A stretch of DNA of 8,595 nucleotides from PVC group bacterium (GTDB taxonomy: Bacteria; Verrucomicrobiota; Kiritimatiellia; UBA8416; PXDI01). Both the position numbers and the translations under genes were made by a program. Below, in pieces: positions 1 to 5,901 of this stretch (its first letter is position 1; each line of letters starts with the position of its first letter). The notes beneath the pieces were generated by a model. It was not told the DNA's origin. It worked only from the letters and a program-made list of their open reading frames with translations, and did not search any database. Location: NCBI GenBank assembly GCA_003565095.1, contig PXDI01000112.1, forward strand, positions 1 through 8,595, in the 5' to 3' direction.

Positions 1-1
1 G

Positions 2-226
2 TCAAAGAACACATTGGCACATGAGGTTGGTCATTGCCTCGGATTGTACGACTTGAAATCGCCACTAAGCAACGACCAAGAAAATATTATGTGGTGGATA
101 TATGATTCAAATAAGTGGCGGCTAAGAAAAGGGCAATGGGATGCCATTCAAGGAGATAGGGGTCAGCCCTCAAAAATAAACTTTACAGCGTTGGTTGTTT
201 GTGCGATGTTGCCGGCAAGCATGTGA
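2..226 (+). CDS. 3' end of a zincin-type (matrixin-like) metalloprotease, apparently interrupted by the RAYT element
   Basis: The reading frame is already open at the left edge, so the start is outside the window. It reads S-K-N-T-L-A and then HEVGHCLGLYD, a HExxHxxGxxD zinc-binding motif in which Asp takes the third-ligand position. That arrangement is known in snapalysin-like zincins; matrixins use His. About 15 residues later comes ENIMWW, placed like a metzincin Met-turn, and then a segment ending QWDAIQ that resembles the last helix of a matrixin catalytic domain. The protein is therefore probably an extracytoplasmic zinc protease; the N-terminal signal and prodomain cannot be seen. From position 154 the frame enters the inverted repeat of the mobile element and the last 24 codons (GDRGQ onward) are element-derived, stopping at TGA 224-226. 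By eye the host part is more AT-rich than the genes to the right. An alternative is that the protease naturally ends in this sequence, but the exact repeat boundary argues against it. Confidence 0.6.
   Translation, partial: SKNTLAHEVGHCLGLYDLKSPLSNDQENIMWWIYDSNKWRLRKGQWDAIQGDRGQPSKINFTALVVCAMLPASM
154..185 (+). repeat. Left terminal inverted repeat of the RAYT element
   Basis: The outer 17 bases are an exact inverted match to the right end. The inner 15 bases match at 12 positions (differences at 171, 172 and 174). This end is present once, whereas the right end is duplicated. It is read through in frame by the protease fragment. Confidence 0.75.
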
Positions 227-229
227 ATT

Positions 230-236
230 AGGAGGG
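230..236 (+). promoter_or_regulatory. Strong ribosome binding site for the RAYT transposase
   Basis: AGGAGGG lies 6 bases before the ATG at 243 and decides that start over the upstream in-frame TTG at 195. It begins 4 bases after the stop codon of the protease-element chimeric frame, so ribosomes finishing that frame could reload here. Confidence 0.75.
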
Positions 237-242
237 CTGGAC

Positions 243-1319
243 ATGGCAAGACAATTACGGGTTGAATATCCTGGGGCAATTTATCATGTGACCTGCCGGA
301 TGGTGGGCGATTGGAAGACGGAAAAGACGGCGCTGTTCAAGGATGACGCAGACCGGGAACGGTTTATAGAACGGCTTTCCGAGCGTGTGGAACAGTTCCA
401 TATCCGGCTTTACCTGTTCGTCTGCATGTCCAATCACTTTCATCTAGTTTTCGAGACGCCGGAAGCGAACTGCTCAAAGTTCATGCAGTCGCTCTCAACG
501 GCTTATACTGTTTATTATAATTTGCGCCATGATCGCCACGGTCACTTGTTTGACGGTCGTTTCAAGGCCAAACTGGTAGAAGGCGACGACTACCTGCTCG
601 CGCTCTCCCGCTATGTTCACCTGAATCCGGTGCAGGTTGTGTCGATGAAAGACAAACCGATCAAGGAACGCATCAAATACCTGCGTTCTTACCGATGGAG
701 CAGTTATCCTGGTTACATCGGACAATGCAAGGAGCTGGACTTTGTGGACTACGGCCCGCTTCTTGGAGAGATGTCCGGTAAACGCAGCGAGCGGCCGAAA
801 CGCTACCGTCAGTTTGTGGAAAGTGGTCTGGCTGAATCGGATCCGTCTTCGCCAGGAGGCTTCGACGCGACAAGCGATGACTTGAAAGCCGCGCTGAAGG
901 AGTCGCCGCGAAGTATCGGCAGCGATGGCTTTAGGGCGTGGATTGATGAATTGTATCAGAAACGCATTGAGACGCATGCCCGGCCGGAAGATGTATCTTT
1001 CCGGCATATAACAGAACCGTTGCCGGCAAAAGATGTTTTGGCAGTCTTGAGCGGGATATTTGATGTTGAAGAAGGAGCGTTTCTGCGGCGCAGCCGCAGC
1101 TCTGCAATGAGAGCAGTTGCGTCGTATTATCTGATCCGTTATTCTGGAATGAGCCAGCGTGATGCTGCTAAGATGCTGAACATTGGTAGCGGGGCGGCTG
1201 TCTGCAACCAGCTCAAGAGTCTGCCGGAGAAACTGAAAGATCGGGGCTTTCGTAAGGCTTTTCAGAAGGCAGATGATCAATTGAAAAAGCTGAGAAAAGA
1301 CCACTGCAAAAAGGGCTGA
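243..1319 (+). CDS. REP-associated tyrosine transposase (Y1/HUH, IS200-like) with DnaA domain IV-like C-terminal HTH
   Basis: This 358-residue protein is a single-stranded-DNA transposase of the Y1 (HUH) superfamily, RAYT branch. The N-terminal catalytic domain spans roughly residues 5-135. YHVTCR (14-19) is the first strand, and NHFHLVFETP carries the metal-binding HxH pair (His65, His67). The YTVYYNLRHDRHGHLFDGRFK segment (88-108) contains the likely nucleophile (Tyr88, Tyr91 or Tyr92), and RYVHLNPVQV (123-132) is the RAYT-type block. After a linker of about 125 residues, residues 260-330 form a predicted all-helical domain. Its RRSRSS..R..A.YYLIRY..MSQRDAAKML..GSGAAV pattern resembles the DNA-binding domain IV of DnaA. 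The start is the ATG behind AGGAGGG. The stop codon TGA (1317-1319) runs into the first 49-bp repeat. No frameshift or internal stop is present, so the enzyme may be active. The family role is mobilising or copying REP-like palindromes, here the terminal repeats. Confidence 0.88.
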   Translation: MARQLRVEYPGAIYHVTCRMVGDWKTEKTALFKDDADRERFIERLSERVEQFHIRLYLFVCMSNHFHLVFETPEANCSKFMQSLSTAYTVYYNLRHDRHGHLFDGRFKAKLVEGDDYLLALSRYVHLNPVQVVSMKDKPIKERIKYLRSYRWSSYPGYIGQCKELDFVDYGPLLGEMSGKRSERPKRYRQFVESGLAESDPSSPGGFDATSDDLKAALKESPRSIGSDGFRAWIDELYQKRIETHARPEDVSFRHITEPLPAKDVLAVLSGIFDVEEGAFLRRSRSSAMRAVASYYLIRYSGMSQRDAAKMLNIGSGAAVCNQLKSLPEKLKDRGFRKAFQKADDQLKKLRKDHCKKG

Positions 1320-1415
1320 AAATAAATCAATAAAGTTTATTATGAAGGGCTGACCCCTATCTGGACGAAAATAAATCAATAAAGTTTATTATGAAGGGCT
1401 GACCCCTATCTGGAC
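1318..1415 (+). repeat. Exact tandem duplication (2 x 49 bp) of the right end of the RAYT element
   Basis: Positions 1318-1366 and 1367-1415 are identical. Each unit starts with GAAAATAAATC, holds the 32-bp terminal repeat in inverted orientation, and ends in CTGGAC. Bases outside the pair differ (T1317 against C1366; T1416 against G1367), so there are exactly 2.0 copies. The first unit includes the last two bases of the transposase stop codon. Confidence 0.92.
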
Positions 1416-1453
1416 TGAGCCGACTATTGAATGAAGCATGTCACTACCATTGA

Positions 1454-1490
1454 GCGTTGATGTTGAGGGTGACTGTTCTCACATCAGCGC
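1454..1490. terminator. Bulged stem-loop between the old protease 3' end and convergent pheA, possible terminator
   Basis: GCGTTGATGT plus GAG (1454-1463, 1465-1467) pairs with CTC plus ACATCAGCGC (1478-1490). This gives 13 base pairs counting one U-G wobble, a single bulged T1464 and a 10-base loop. On the plus strand a TTTTT run follows 9 bases after the stem (1499-1503), which is further away than in a classic intrinsic terminator. On the minus strand no U-run follows. Its position just after the pheA stop, and just after a stop that would end a reconstructed protease, fits a shared 3' processing or termination structure. Confidence 0.35.
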
Positions 1491-1504
1491 GGGCGCAATT
1501 TTTG

Positions 1505-2335
1505 CTACGACCGGTAGGGTTTGCGGATTGGGTAGATTCCGGCAATGCGCAGTTCGGTGCAGTATTGTCCGGCCACGTGCAGTGCGCGTTTGACGTTGGG
1601 CTGTGATGGTGTGCCGACGATATCCACCAGAAAGGCGTATTGCCGCGGACAGCCGCGAATCGGCCGCGAAATTATTCGTGACAGATCAATTCCATCGTTT
1701 CTGAAAGCTTCAAGGAATGTGCATAATGCGCCGGGGTTGTTGGGAATGCGGACGGCGAGGGTGATGCGGTCGGGGTTTACCGGAGTTTTCTGTCGGCGGC
1801 TGATCACGGCGAAGACGGTGAGATTCTGCACATCTGCTTCAACCGGATAATGCAGTACATTCAGTTTATACATTGCCGCCAGTTTGCGGCTGCCGAGAGC
1901 GGCGGCGTCCGGTTGGCGTGCGGCCTGTTCGGCGGCGGCGGCGGTGCTGGCTTCAACATGCCGTGTGATGCGCGGCAGGTGTTTCTTGATCCATGAACTG
2001 CAATGTTCCAATGGCGCGAAATGTGAATAAAGGTTGCGTGGACGGATGCCTTTATGTCCAAGCAACGCCAGTTTTACGTCAAGCGCAAGCTCTTCTTCAA
2101 TCCAGATGCGCGGCTTGTTGGCCAGCAGGATGTCGATTGTTTCATAGATTGCGCCGCCGGAGGAATTCTCCATCGGGACAATCCCGCGTGCGTCGCTGTG
2201 TTTTGCCACATATGTGCATACATCCAGAATGGTTGGAAGTGCAATATGCTCGATTTTGCTGCCAAAACGCTTTTCGGCAACCAGGTGCGAATAGGTTCCC
2301 ATCGGCCCCAGAAAAGCTACACGTTTAATTGTCAT
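1505..2335 (-). CDS. pheA: Prephenate dehydratase with C-terminal ACT domain
   Basis: The product converts prephenate to phenylpyruvate, the penultimate step of phenylalanine synthesis in the cytoplasm. Its 276 residues match a stand-alone monofunctional enzyme; no chorismate mutase domain is fused. The catalytic region (about 1-180) shows VAFLGPMGTYSH (6-17), VPMENSSGG (53-61), SHFAPLEHCSSW (104-115), STAAAAEQAA (130-139) and NLTVFAVI (171-178). The catalytic Thr of the family's TRF motif is present (Thr173), but the following Arg is Val. The ACT domain (about 190-270) has PNNPGALCTFLEAF (198-211) and ISRP (222-225) where most family members read ESRP; this region binds phenylalanine for feedback inhibition. 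The ATG at 2335 is chosen because GGAG lies 6 bases upstream (plus-strand CTCC 2342-2345). The frame is open further upstream, with an ATG at 2374 that has no ribosome binding site. It is divergent from pyrK. Confidence 0.9.
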   Translation of the reverse strand: MTIKRVAFLGPMGTYSHLVAEKRFGSKIEHIALPTILDVCTYVAKHSDARGIVPMENSSGGAIYETIDILLANKPRIWIEEELALDVKLALLGHKGIRPRNLYSHFAPLEHCSSWIKKHLPRITRHVEASTAAAAEQAARQPDAAALGSRKLAAMYKLNVLHYPVEADVQNLTVFAVISRRQKTPVNPDRITLAVRIPNNPGALCTFLEAFRNDGIDLSRIISRPIRGCPRQYAFLVDIVGTPSQPNVKRALHVAGQYCTELRIAGIYPIRKPYRS

Positions 2336-2464
2336 TTCATTCTCCAATAGGATTTTCTGTTGTTCAACTGACATTAAAAGCAGATCAGCGCCGGAAAAGC
2401 AAGAGTGTCGGATAGCTTCTTCTGACTTGACTGGTGGGCGAAAAGCGGACAGGCTGACAGCCTT
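2336..2464. promoter_or_regulatory. Divergent intergenic region between pheA and pyrK
   Basis: Both genes are transcribed outward, so the promoters of each are expected in these 129 bases. I see no convincing -35/-10 pair for either direction; a TTGACT on the plus strand near 2427 has no TATAAT-like partner at normal spacing. The only strong structural feature is the palindrome just before the pyrK start, listed separately. Confidence 0.35.
2451..2463. promoter_or_regulatory. 13-bp palindrome overlapping the pyrK translation initiation region
   Basis: AGGCTG-A-CAGCCT is a perfect inverted repeat centred on A2457 and ending one base before the pyrK ATG. In RNA it could form a 5-bp hairpin with a GAC loop, covering the spot where a ribosome binding site would normally sit. 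In DNA it could be a small operator. No function is established; chance is possible. Confidence 0.35.
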
Positions 2465-3244
2465 ATGAATCAGGAAGAAGCCATAATAGCCGGTCAGTGT
2501 GACCGCGGCGGCGGGTATCGTGAGCTGGTGCTTGCGTCTCCGCGGATTGCCGCCACGGTGCGTCCGGGGCAGTTTGTGCATCTGCGTATCCCGGATTTAC
2601 ACGGGGCGGTATTGCGCCGTCCGTTCAGTATTTACCGTGCTGCGGGCGACAATCTGCACATTCTGTATAAAAACGTCGGTCTCGGCACGACGGCGATGAA
2701 CCGTTTGGAAGAGGGCCGCCAGGTAAGTATCCTGGGGCCGCTCGGCAACGGTTTCCCCCTTGAGTTGAATGACCGGCAGCCGGTTCTGGTGGCCGGCGGC
2801 TACGGGGTGGCCCCGCTCTATTATCTTGCCGAAAAACTGCGTGAGAAGGGGCGCCTGCTGGTGGGCGGGCGTACAGCGCAGGATATTCTGTTGATAGATG
2901 AGTTCACCAAACTCGGCTGGCAGGTTGAGGTTGCCACTGATGACGGCTCTTCAGGCCGGCGCGGGATGGTTACTGTTCTGCTGGATGAGTTGCTGGACAC
3001 CGCGCCGGCGGGGCGCTGTGTGTTTTATGCCTGCGGTCCGGATGGCATGCTCAAGGCGTTGGCGGAGCGGGCGCTGGCGCATGGTCTGCCGGCGTGGCTG
3101 TCGCTTGACAAGCATATGGGGTGCGGGGGGGGGGCATGTCTTGCCTGTGTTACGCGTATACGCACAGATGACGGCTCTGAGTCATGGGAAAGAGTTTGCA
3201 AGGATGGGCCGGTTTTTGCCGCGCGGGAGGTGGTTTGGGAATGA
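2465..3244 (+). CDS. pyrK: Dihydroorotate dehydrogenase B (NAD+) electron-transfer subunit PyrK
   Basis: PyrK passes electrons from PyrD's FMN through a 2Fe-2S cluster and FAD to NAD+, in pyrimidine synthesis. The 259 residues follow the ferredoxin-reductase fold. PGQFVHLRI (34-42) opens the FAD domain, RRPFSIYRA (51-59) is the flavin-binding motif and GPLGNGFPL (91-99) closes it. The nucleotide-binding segment has VAGGYGVAPLYYLAEKL (109-125) and YACGPDGMLKAL (188-199). The cluster ligands are Cys220, Cys225, Cys228 (C-x4-C-x2-C) and Cys245. The start ATG gives the expected N-terminus, although only a weak ribosome binding site is visible. The stop overlaps the pyrD start as ATGA, indicating translational coupling and equal synthesis of the two subunits. 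A run of ten G (3125-3134) encodes the Gly-Gly-Gly of the cluster loop; the frame is intact as given. Confidence 0.93.
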   Translation: MNQEEAIIAGQCDRGGGYRELVLASPRIAATVRPGQFVHLRIPDLHGAVLRRPFSIYRAAGDNLHILYKNVGLGTTAMNRLEEGRQVSILGPLGNGFPLELNDRQPVLVAGGYGVAPLYYLAEKLREKGRLLVGGRTAQDILLIDEFTKLGWQVEVATDDGSSGRRGMVTVLLDELLDTAPAGRCVFYACGPDGMLKALAERALAHGLPAWLSLDKHMGCGGGACLACVTRIRTDDGSESWERVCKDGPVFAAREVVWE

Positions 3245-4170
3245 ATGCTGCTACTCAGCCCGATATCAGTGTGAAGCTGGCCGGACTTGAGCTGAAGAAT
3301 CCGGTAATGGTTGCTTCAGGTACTTTCGGTTACGGTCGTGAATATGCGGATCTGGTTGATCTGAACGGGCTGGGCGCCATCATGGTTAAGGGGATTTTGA
3401 TGGAACCGTGGGAGGGCAACCGCACTCCGCGGATGGTGGAGGTGCGCGGGGGGTTGATAAACGCCATTGGCTTGCAGAATCCCGGGGTGGAATATTTTAT
3501 AAAAGAGGAGCTGCCTTTTTTGCGGCAGTACGACGTGCCGGTGATTGTGAATGTATGGGGGCGGACAATCGATGAATATGCGCAGGTTTGTGCGCGGCTT
3601 GACAGTGAGCCGGGAGTTGCGGCGCTTGAACTGAATGTTTCATGTCCGAATGTTAAACACGGCGGGTTGGCTTTCGGGGCGGATCCCGCCATGCTGGCGC
3701 AGGTGGTAAAGGCGGCCCGTGATGTCACAAAGCTGCCGTTGATTCCCAAGTTGTCCCCGCAGTTATTCGCGATCGGCGAGTTTGCCAAAGTGGCTGAGGC
3801 CAACGGGGCCGATGCCGTTTCCCTGACCAACACCCTGCCGGCGATGGTAATTGATGTGGAGACGCGCCGACCGGTGCTGGCCAATAAGATCGGCGGACTT
3901 TCGGGGCCGGCGATTCATCCGGTGGCGGTGAAGCTGGTCCGTGATGCCGCCTGTGCTGTGAAAATTCCTGTGATAGGCATGGGCGGAATTGAAAATGCCG
4001 CTGATGCGTTGGAGTTTATCATAGCCGGCGCGAGTGCGGTAGCGGTCGGAACCGCCAACTTTTCCGAGCCGCAGACGGCGCTGCAGGTGGTTGACGGCAT
4101 TCGCGAATATATGCAGCGGCATGGATTTGATTCTCTCGCCGGTCTTACCGGATCGCTAAATATGGAATAG
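3241..4170 (+). CDS. pyrD: Dihydroorotate dehydrogenase, class 1B catalytic subunit PyrD
   Basis: The product oxidises dihydroorotate to orotate on FMN, the fourth step of de novo UMP synthesis, and acts as a complex with PyrK. It is a 309-residue TIM barrel. NPVMVASGTFGYG (20-32) is the family's first motif, Lys50 in IMVKGI is the conserved FMN-region lysine, and NAIGLQNPG (74-82) contacts substrate. NVSCPNVKHGG (132-142) carries the catalytic base Cys135; class 2 enzymes have Ser here. KLSPQ (170-174), SLTNTLP (194-200), GGLSGPAIHP (218-227) and GMGGIENAADALEFIIAGASAVAVGTA (246-272) complete the phosphate-binding part. The frame is open upstream to 3184, but the ATG at 3241 has GGGAGG 10 bases upstream, overlaps the pyrK stop as ATGA and gives the family N-terminus. 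Cys at 135 together with an adjacent pyrK supports class 1B rather than the fumarate-linked 1A form. Confidence 0.95.
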   Translation: MNAATQPDISVKLAGLELKNPVMVASGTFGYGREYADLVDLNGLGAIMVKGILMEPWEGNRTPRMVEVRGGLINAIGLQNPGVEYFIKEELPFLRQYDVPVIVNVWGRTIDEYAQVCARLDSEPGVAALELNVSCPNVKHGGLAFGADPAMLAQVVKAARDVTKLPLIPKLSPQLFAIGEFAKVAEANGADAVSLTNTLPAMVIDVETRRPVLANKIGGLSGPAIHPVAVKLVRDAACAVKIPVIGMGGIENAADALEFIIAGASAVAVGTANFSEPQTALQVVDGIREYMQRHGFDSLAGLTGSLNME

Positions 4171-4242
4171 GGGGAGGCGGTGAAATCCGGGGCACGGGGG
4201 TGCGTTTCTCGTTAAAGACGGACAGAATACCAGTTACGGATA

Positions 4243-5901
4243 ATGTCCAATATCCAGCAAGGAATAACCAACCGATCAAGTGAAGACACAATGAAAACAT
4301 TGTCAATGCAGGAACAACCAGAAAACGGCAAGGAGCGGAACTCCGCTCAACGTGGGTATTGGATATTGCCGGTGTTGATATTGTTCGCTATTGTGATAGC
4401 CGTGTTGCTGGTATGGATTCCTTTTGATGCTGCGCGGGTGCAACGGGCGATTCCTTCTTCGGCCAATTTTATCAGCCGCCATTATGCGCTGGCGGAGCAT
4501 GTTGATGATTGGGTGGAAAATGAACTCGTGCAGGCGGCATTGACGGCGGGCGGTGTGGAAATTGCTGAAATCCGGGATTTTCTGGATACATTTTGGGGCC
4601 GGTTTCTGTTGCGGGTATATGGCGGCCGGTTGACGTATGTGGCGCGGTTGCCGGGGATGGATCCCGGGGGGCCCCCGATGGTGCTGCTCTCCGGCTGGGG
4701 CGGCTGGCGCGGGCAGGTGCTGCGCTGGATTGCCGAACTGGGTGTTTTGCCGGATATTGACAAGGTGACATGCAGTGACGGCCGTCTGATCTGGCAATGG
4801 CGTCAGACTGTCGGGAATGATAATCTGCGCTTGACCGCGGCTTTTACTGACGGGGTGGTGTTGTTGTGTCTGTCTGAAGACGGGCGGGGCCTGGAGTGGA
4901 TCAGGCGCCGGATAGAGCGCGGGGTGCCTTCGGGCGTTCCAGACAAAGCTGTCGCTGAATCCCTGCCGCAGCTTGCCGGACAGCCGGCAACCAATCAGTT
5001 CTGGTGGCGGATAAAAACTGCTAAAGCTTTTGAGTGGGCGGAATTTGCATTGGAGTTGGATGATGGCCGAATACAGCTTTACGGCAATGTTTCTGAATTT
5101 TACGAATTGGAAAGCGGTGCTGTCATGGGCGCTGCACTTGGTCCGTTACTGCATGGCGATGTTAATGCTGCGCTGGTAATGCCGGCGGGGCATCTGGGTG
5201 TGCTGGCCGGTTTTCTGCCGGATTCCGCCAGTCATTTGCGGCAGGTGATCGGCAACTGGGCGCAGTCAAATCTGGCCGCGCGGGAGCCGCTGGCTTTGGC
5301 GCTGTGCGGCGGAAAGCGTTCCGGGCGTATCTTCGGCTTGCGGGTTCCGGCGCTGTTACTGGCGTTGCCGGCCGGCGCAGCCGGCGGAATCGCGCCGGTG
5401 TGGGAATTGATCGACGGGATTAATCAGACCACAGGATGGGGGCTTGTGATGTATCCCGATCCGGCGGCGGCGGATTTTCATGTTATCGGTACAACCGGGG
5501 AGCAGGGCTTGTTTACAGATGTATTGCCGATTCAGGAACGTCCGGTTGTGACGCAAACTGATGAATATCTGTTACTGATGAGCGCGCGCTCGGCGCTAAG
5601 CAGTTCCGCCGTCATACCGTCTGATGAGCATTGGACGCGCCATACACCGGATGAAGGTTTGGGGATGTTGTGGATTGATCTTGCTGAAAGCGCGCGGGTA
5701 TTAAAGCATGTGGTTGCGGTTGTACGGCTGGCCGGGATGACCAGCCGGTCACCGGCGGCAGAGCAGGCCGGCAACATTGCCGCTGAGGCAGTCCCATGGC
5801 TGGATGCCTTTCAGGGACTTGGTTCCGTTAGCGTGCAGGCGCATTCCGTTGCGGATAAGTGGCATGTTTATATGATTTATGAATCAAGTCTGTCGAGATA
5901 G
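4243..5901 (+). CDS. Membrane-anchored protein of unknown function
   Basis: I do not recognise this 552-residue protein. A polar, basic-tailed N-terminus (1-39) precedes one hydrophobic helix (about 40-60, ILPVLILFAIVIAVLLVWIP). Positive residues before the helix suggest the remaining 490 residues face the periplasm. That part is globular, without further membrane helices, and has only a few cysteines. It is made of segments rich in alternating hydrophobics and Trp/Gly, for example LLSGWGGWRGQVLRW (147-161), two alanine-rich stretches (AALVMPAGHLGVLAGFLP; LALALCGGKRSGR) and DEYLLLMSARSAL. The overall style is like large anchored periplasmic proteins that carry DUF3352-type domains, but this is a loose resemblance only. 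In-frame ATGs at 4291 and 4306 are alternative starts that would keep the helix; none has a clear ribosome binding site. It lies 72 bp after pyrD on the same strand and could be cotranscribed. Its last 25 bases overlap the convergent transporter gene. Confidence 0.8.
   Translation: MSNIQQGITNRSSEDTMKTLSMQEQPENGKERNSAQRGYWILPVLILFAIVIAVLLVWIPFDAARVQRAIPSSANFISRHYALAEHVDDWVENELVQAALTAGGVEIAEIRDFLDTFWGRFLLRVYGGRLTYVARLPGMDPGGPPMVLLSGWGGWRGQVLRWIAELGVLPDIDKVTCSDGRLIWQWRQTVGNDNLRLTAAFTDGVVLLCLSEDGRGLEWIRRRIERGVPSGVPDKAVAESLPQLAGQPATNQFWWRIKTAKAFEWAEFALELDDGRIQLYGNVSEFYELESGAVMGAALGPLLHGDVNAALVMPAGHLGVLAGFLPDSASHLRQVIGNWAQSNLAAREPLALALCGGKRSGRIFGLRVPALLLALPAGAAGGIAPVWELIDGINQTTGWGLVMYPDPAAADFHVIGTTGEQGLFTDVLPIQERPVVTQTDEYLLLMSARSALSSSAVIPSDEHWTRHTPDEGLGMLWIDLAESARVLKHVVAVVRLAGMTSRSPAAEQAGNIAAEAVPWLDAFQGLGSVSVQAHSVADKWHVYMIYESSLSR
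5877..5901. other. 25-bp tail-to-tail overlap of convergent coding regions
   Basis: The plus-strand unknown gene stops at TAG 5899-5901 and the minus-strand transporter stops at TAA (plus-strand TTA 5877-5879). The last codons of both genes are therefore shared, and no spacer exists for a conventional terminator between them. Confidence 0.85.

Larger units (their letters stand above)
154..1411 (+). mobile_element. RAYT single-gene mobile element with REP-like inverted-repeat ends
   Basis: The transposase gene is framed by inverted copies of AGATAGGGGTCAGCCCT (17 bp, exact). The left copy is at 154-170 and the right copies are at 1346-1362 and 1395-1411 on the opposite strand. The match continues inward to give a 32-bp repeat with 29 identities (154-185 against 1331-1362 and 1380-1411), ending in an AATAAACTTTA block. 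Each repeat contains a short internal hairpin (AGGG/CCCT around GTCAG), which is the kind of palindrome RAYT transposases recognise. No clear target-site duplication is visible, as expected for HUH transposases; at most a 2-bp GG is shared by the two flanks. The outer right boundary could be 1411 or 1415 because the tandem unit extends to 1415. Confidence 0.75.

Noticed and set aside
495..1379. Long open frame on the minus strand across the transposase gene
   Set aside because: It is antisense to a clear RAYT coding sequence, has no recognisable motif and no ribosome binding site.
1318..1415. CRISPR-like repeat
   Set aside because: There are only two copies, directly adjacent without spacers, and they are the inverted end of the mobile element.
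2336..2581. Upstream extension of pheA to 2581, including the ATG at 2374
   Set aside because: The extension overlaps the start of pyrK, has no family match, and the ATG at 2335 has a good GGAG site at proper spacing.
4171..4242. Possible terminator or promoter between pyrD and the unknown gene
   Set aside because: The G-rich stretch gives no stable stem followed by T residues, and no convincing -35/-10 pair is visible.
4665..4677. CGGGGG-G-CCCCCG palindrome within the unknown gene
   Set aside because: It encodes Pro-Gly-Gly-Pro-Pro in frame and is most simply a result of GC-rich codons; no partner sites were seen.
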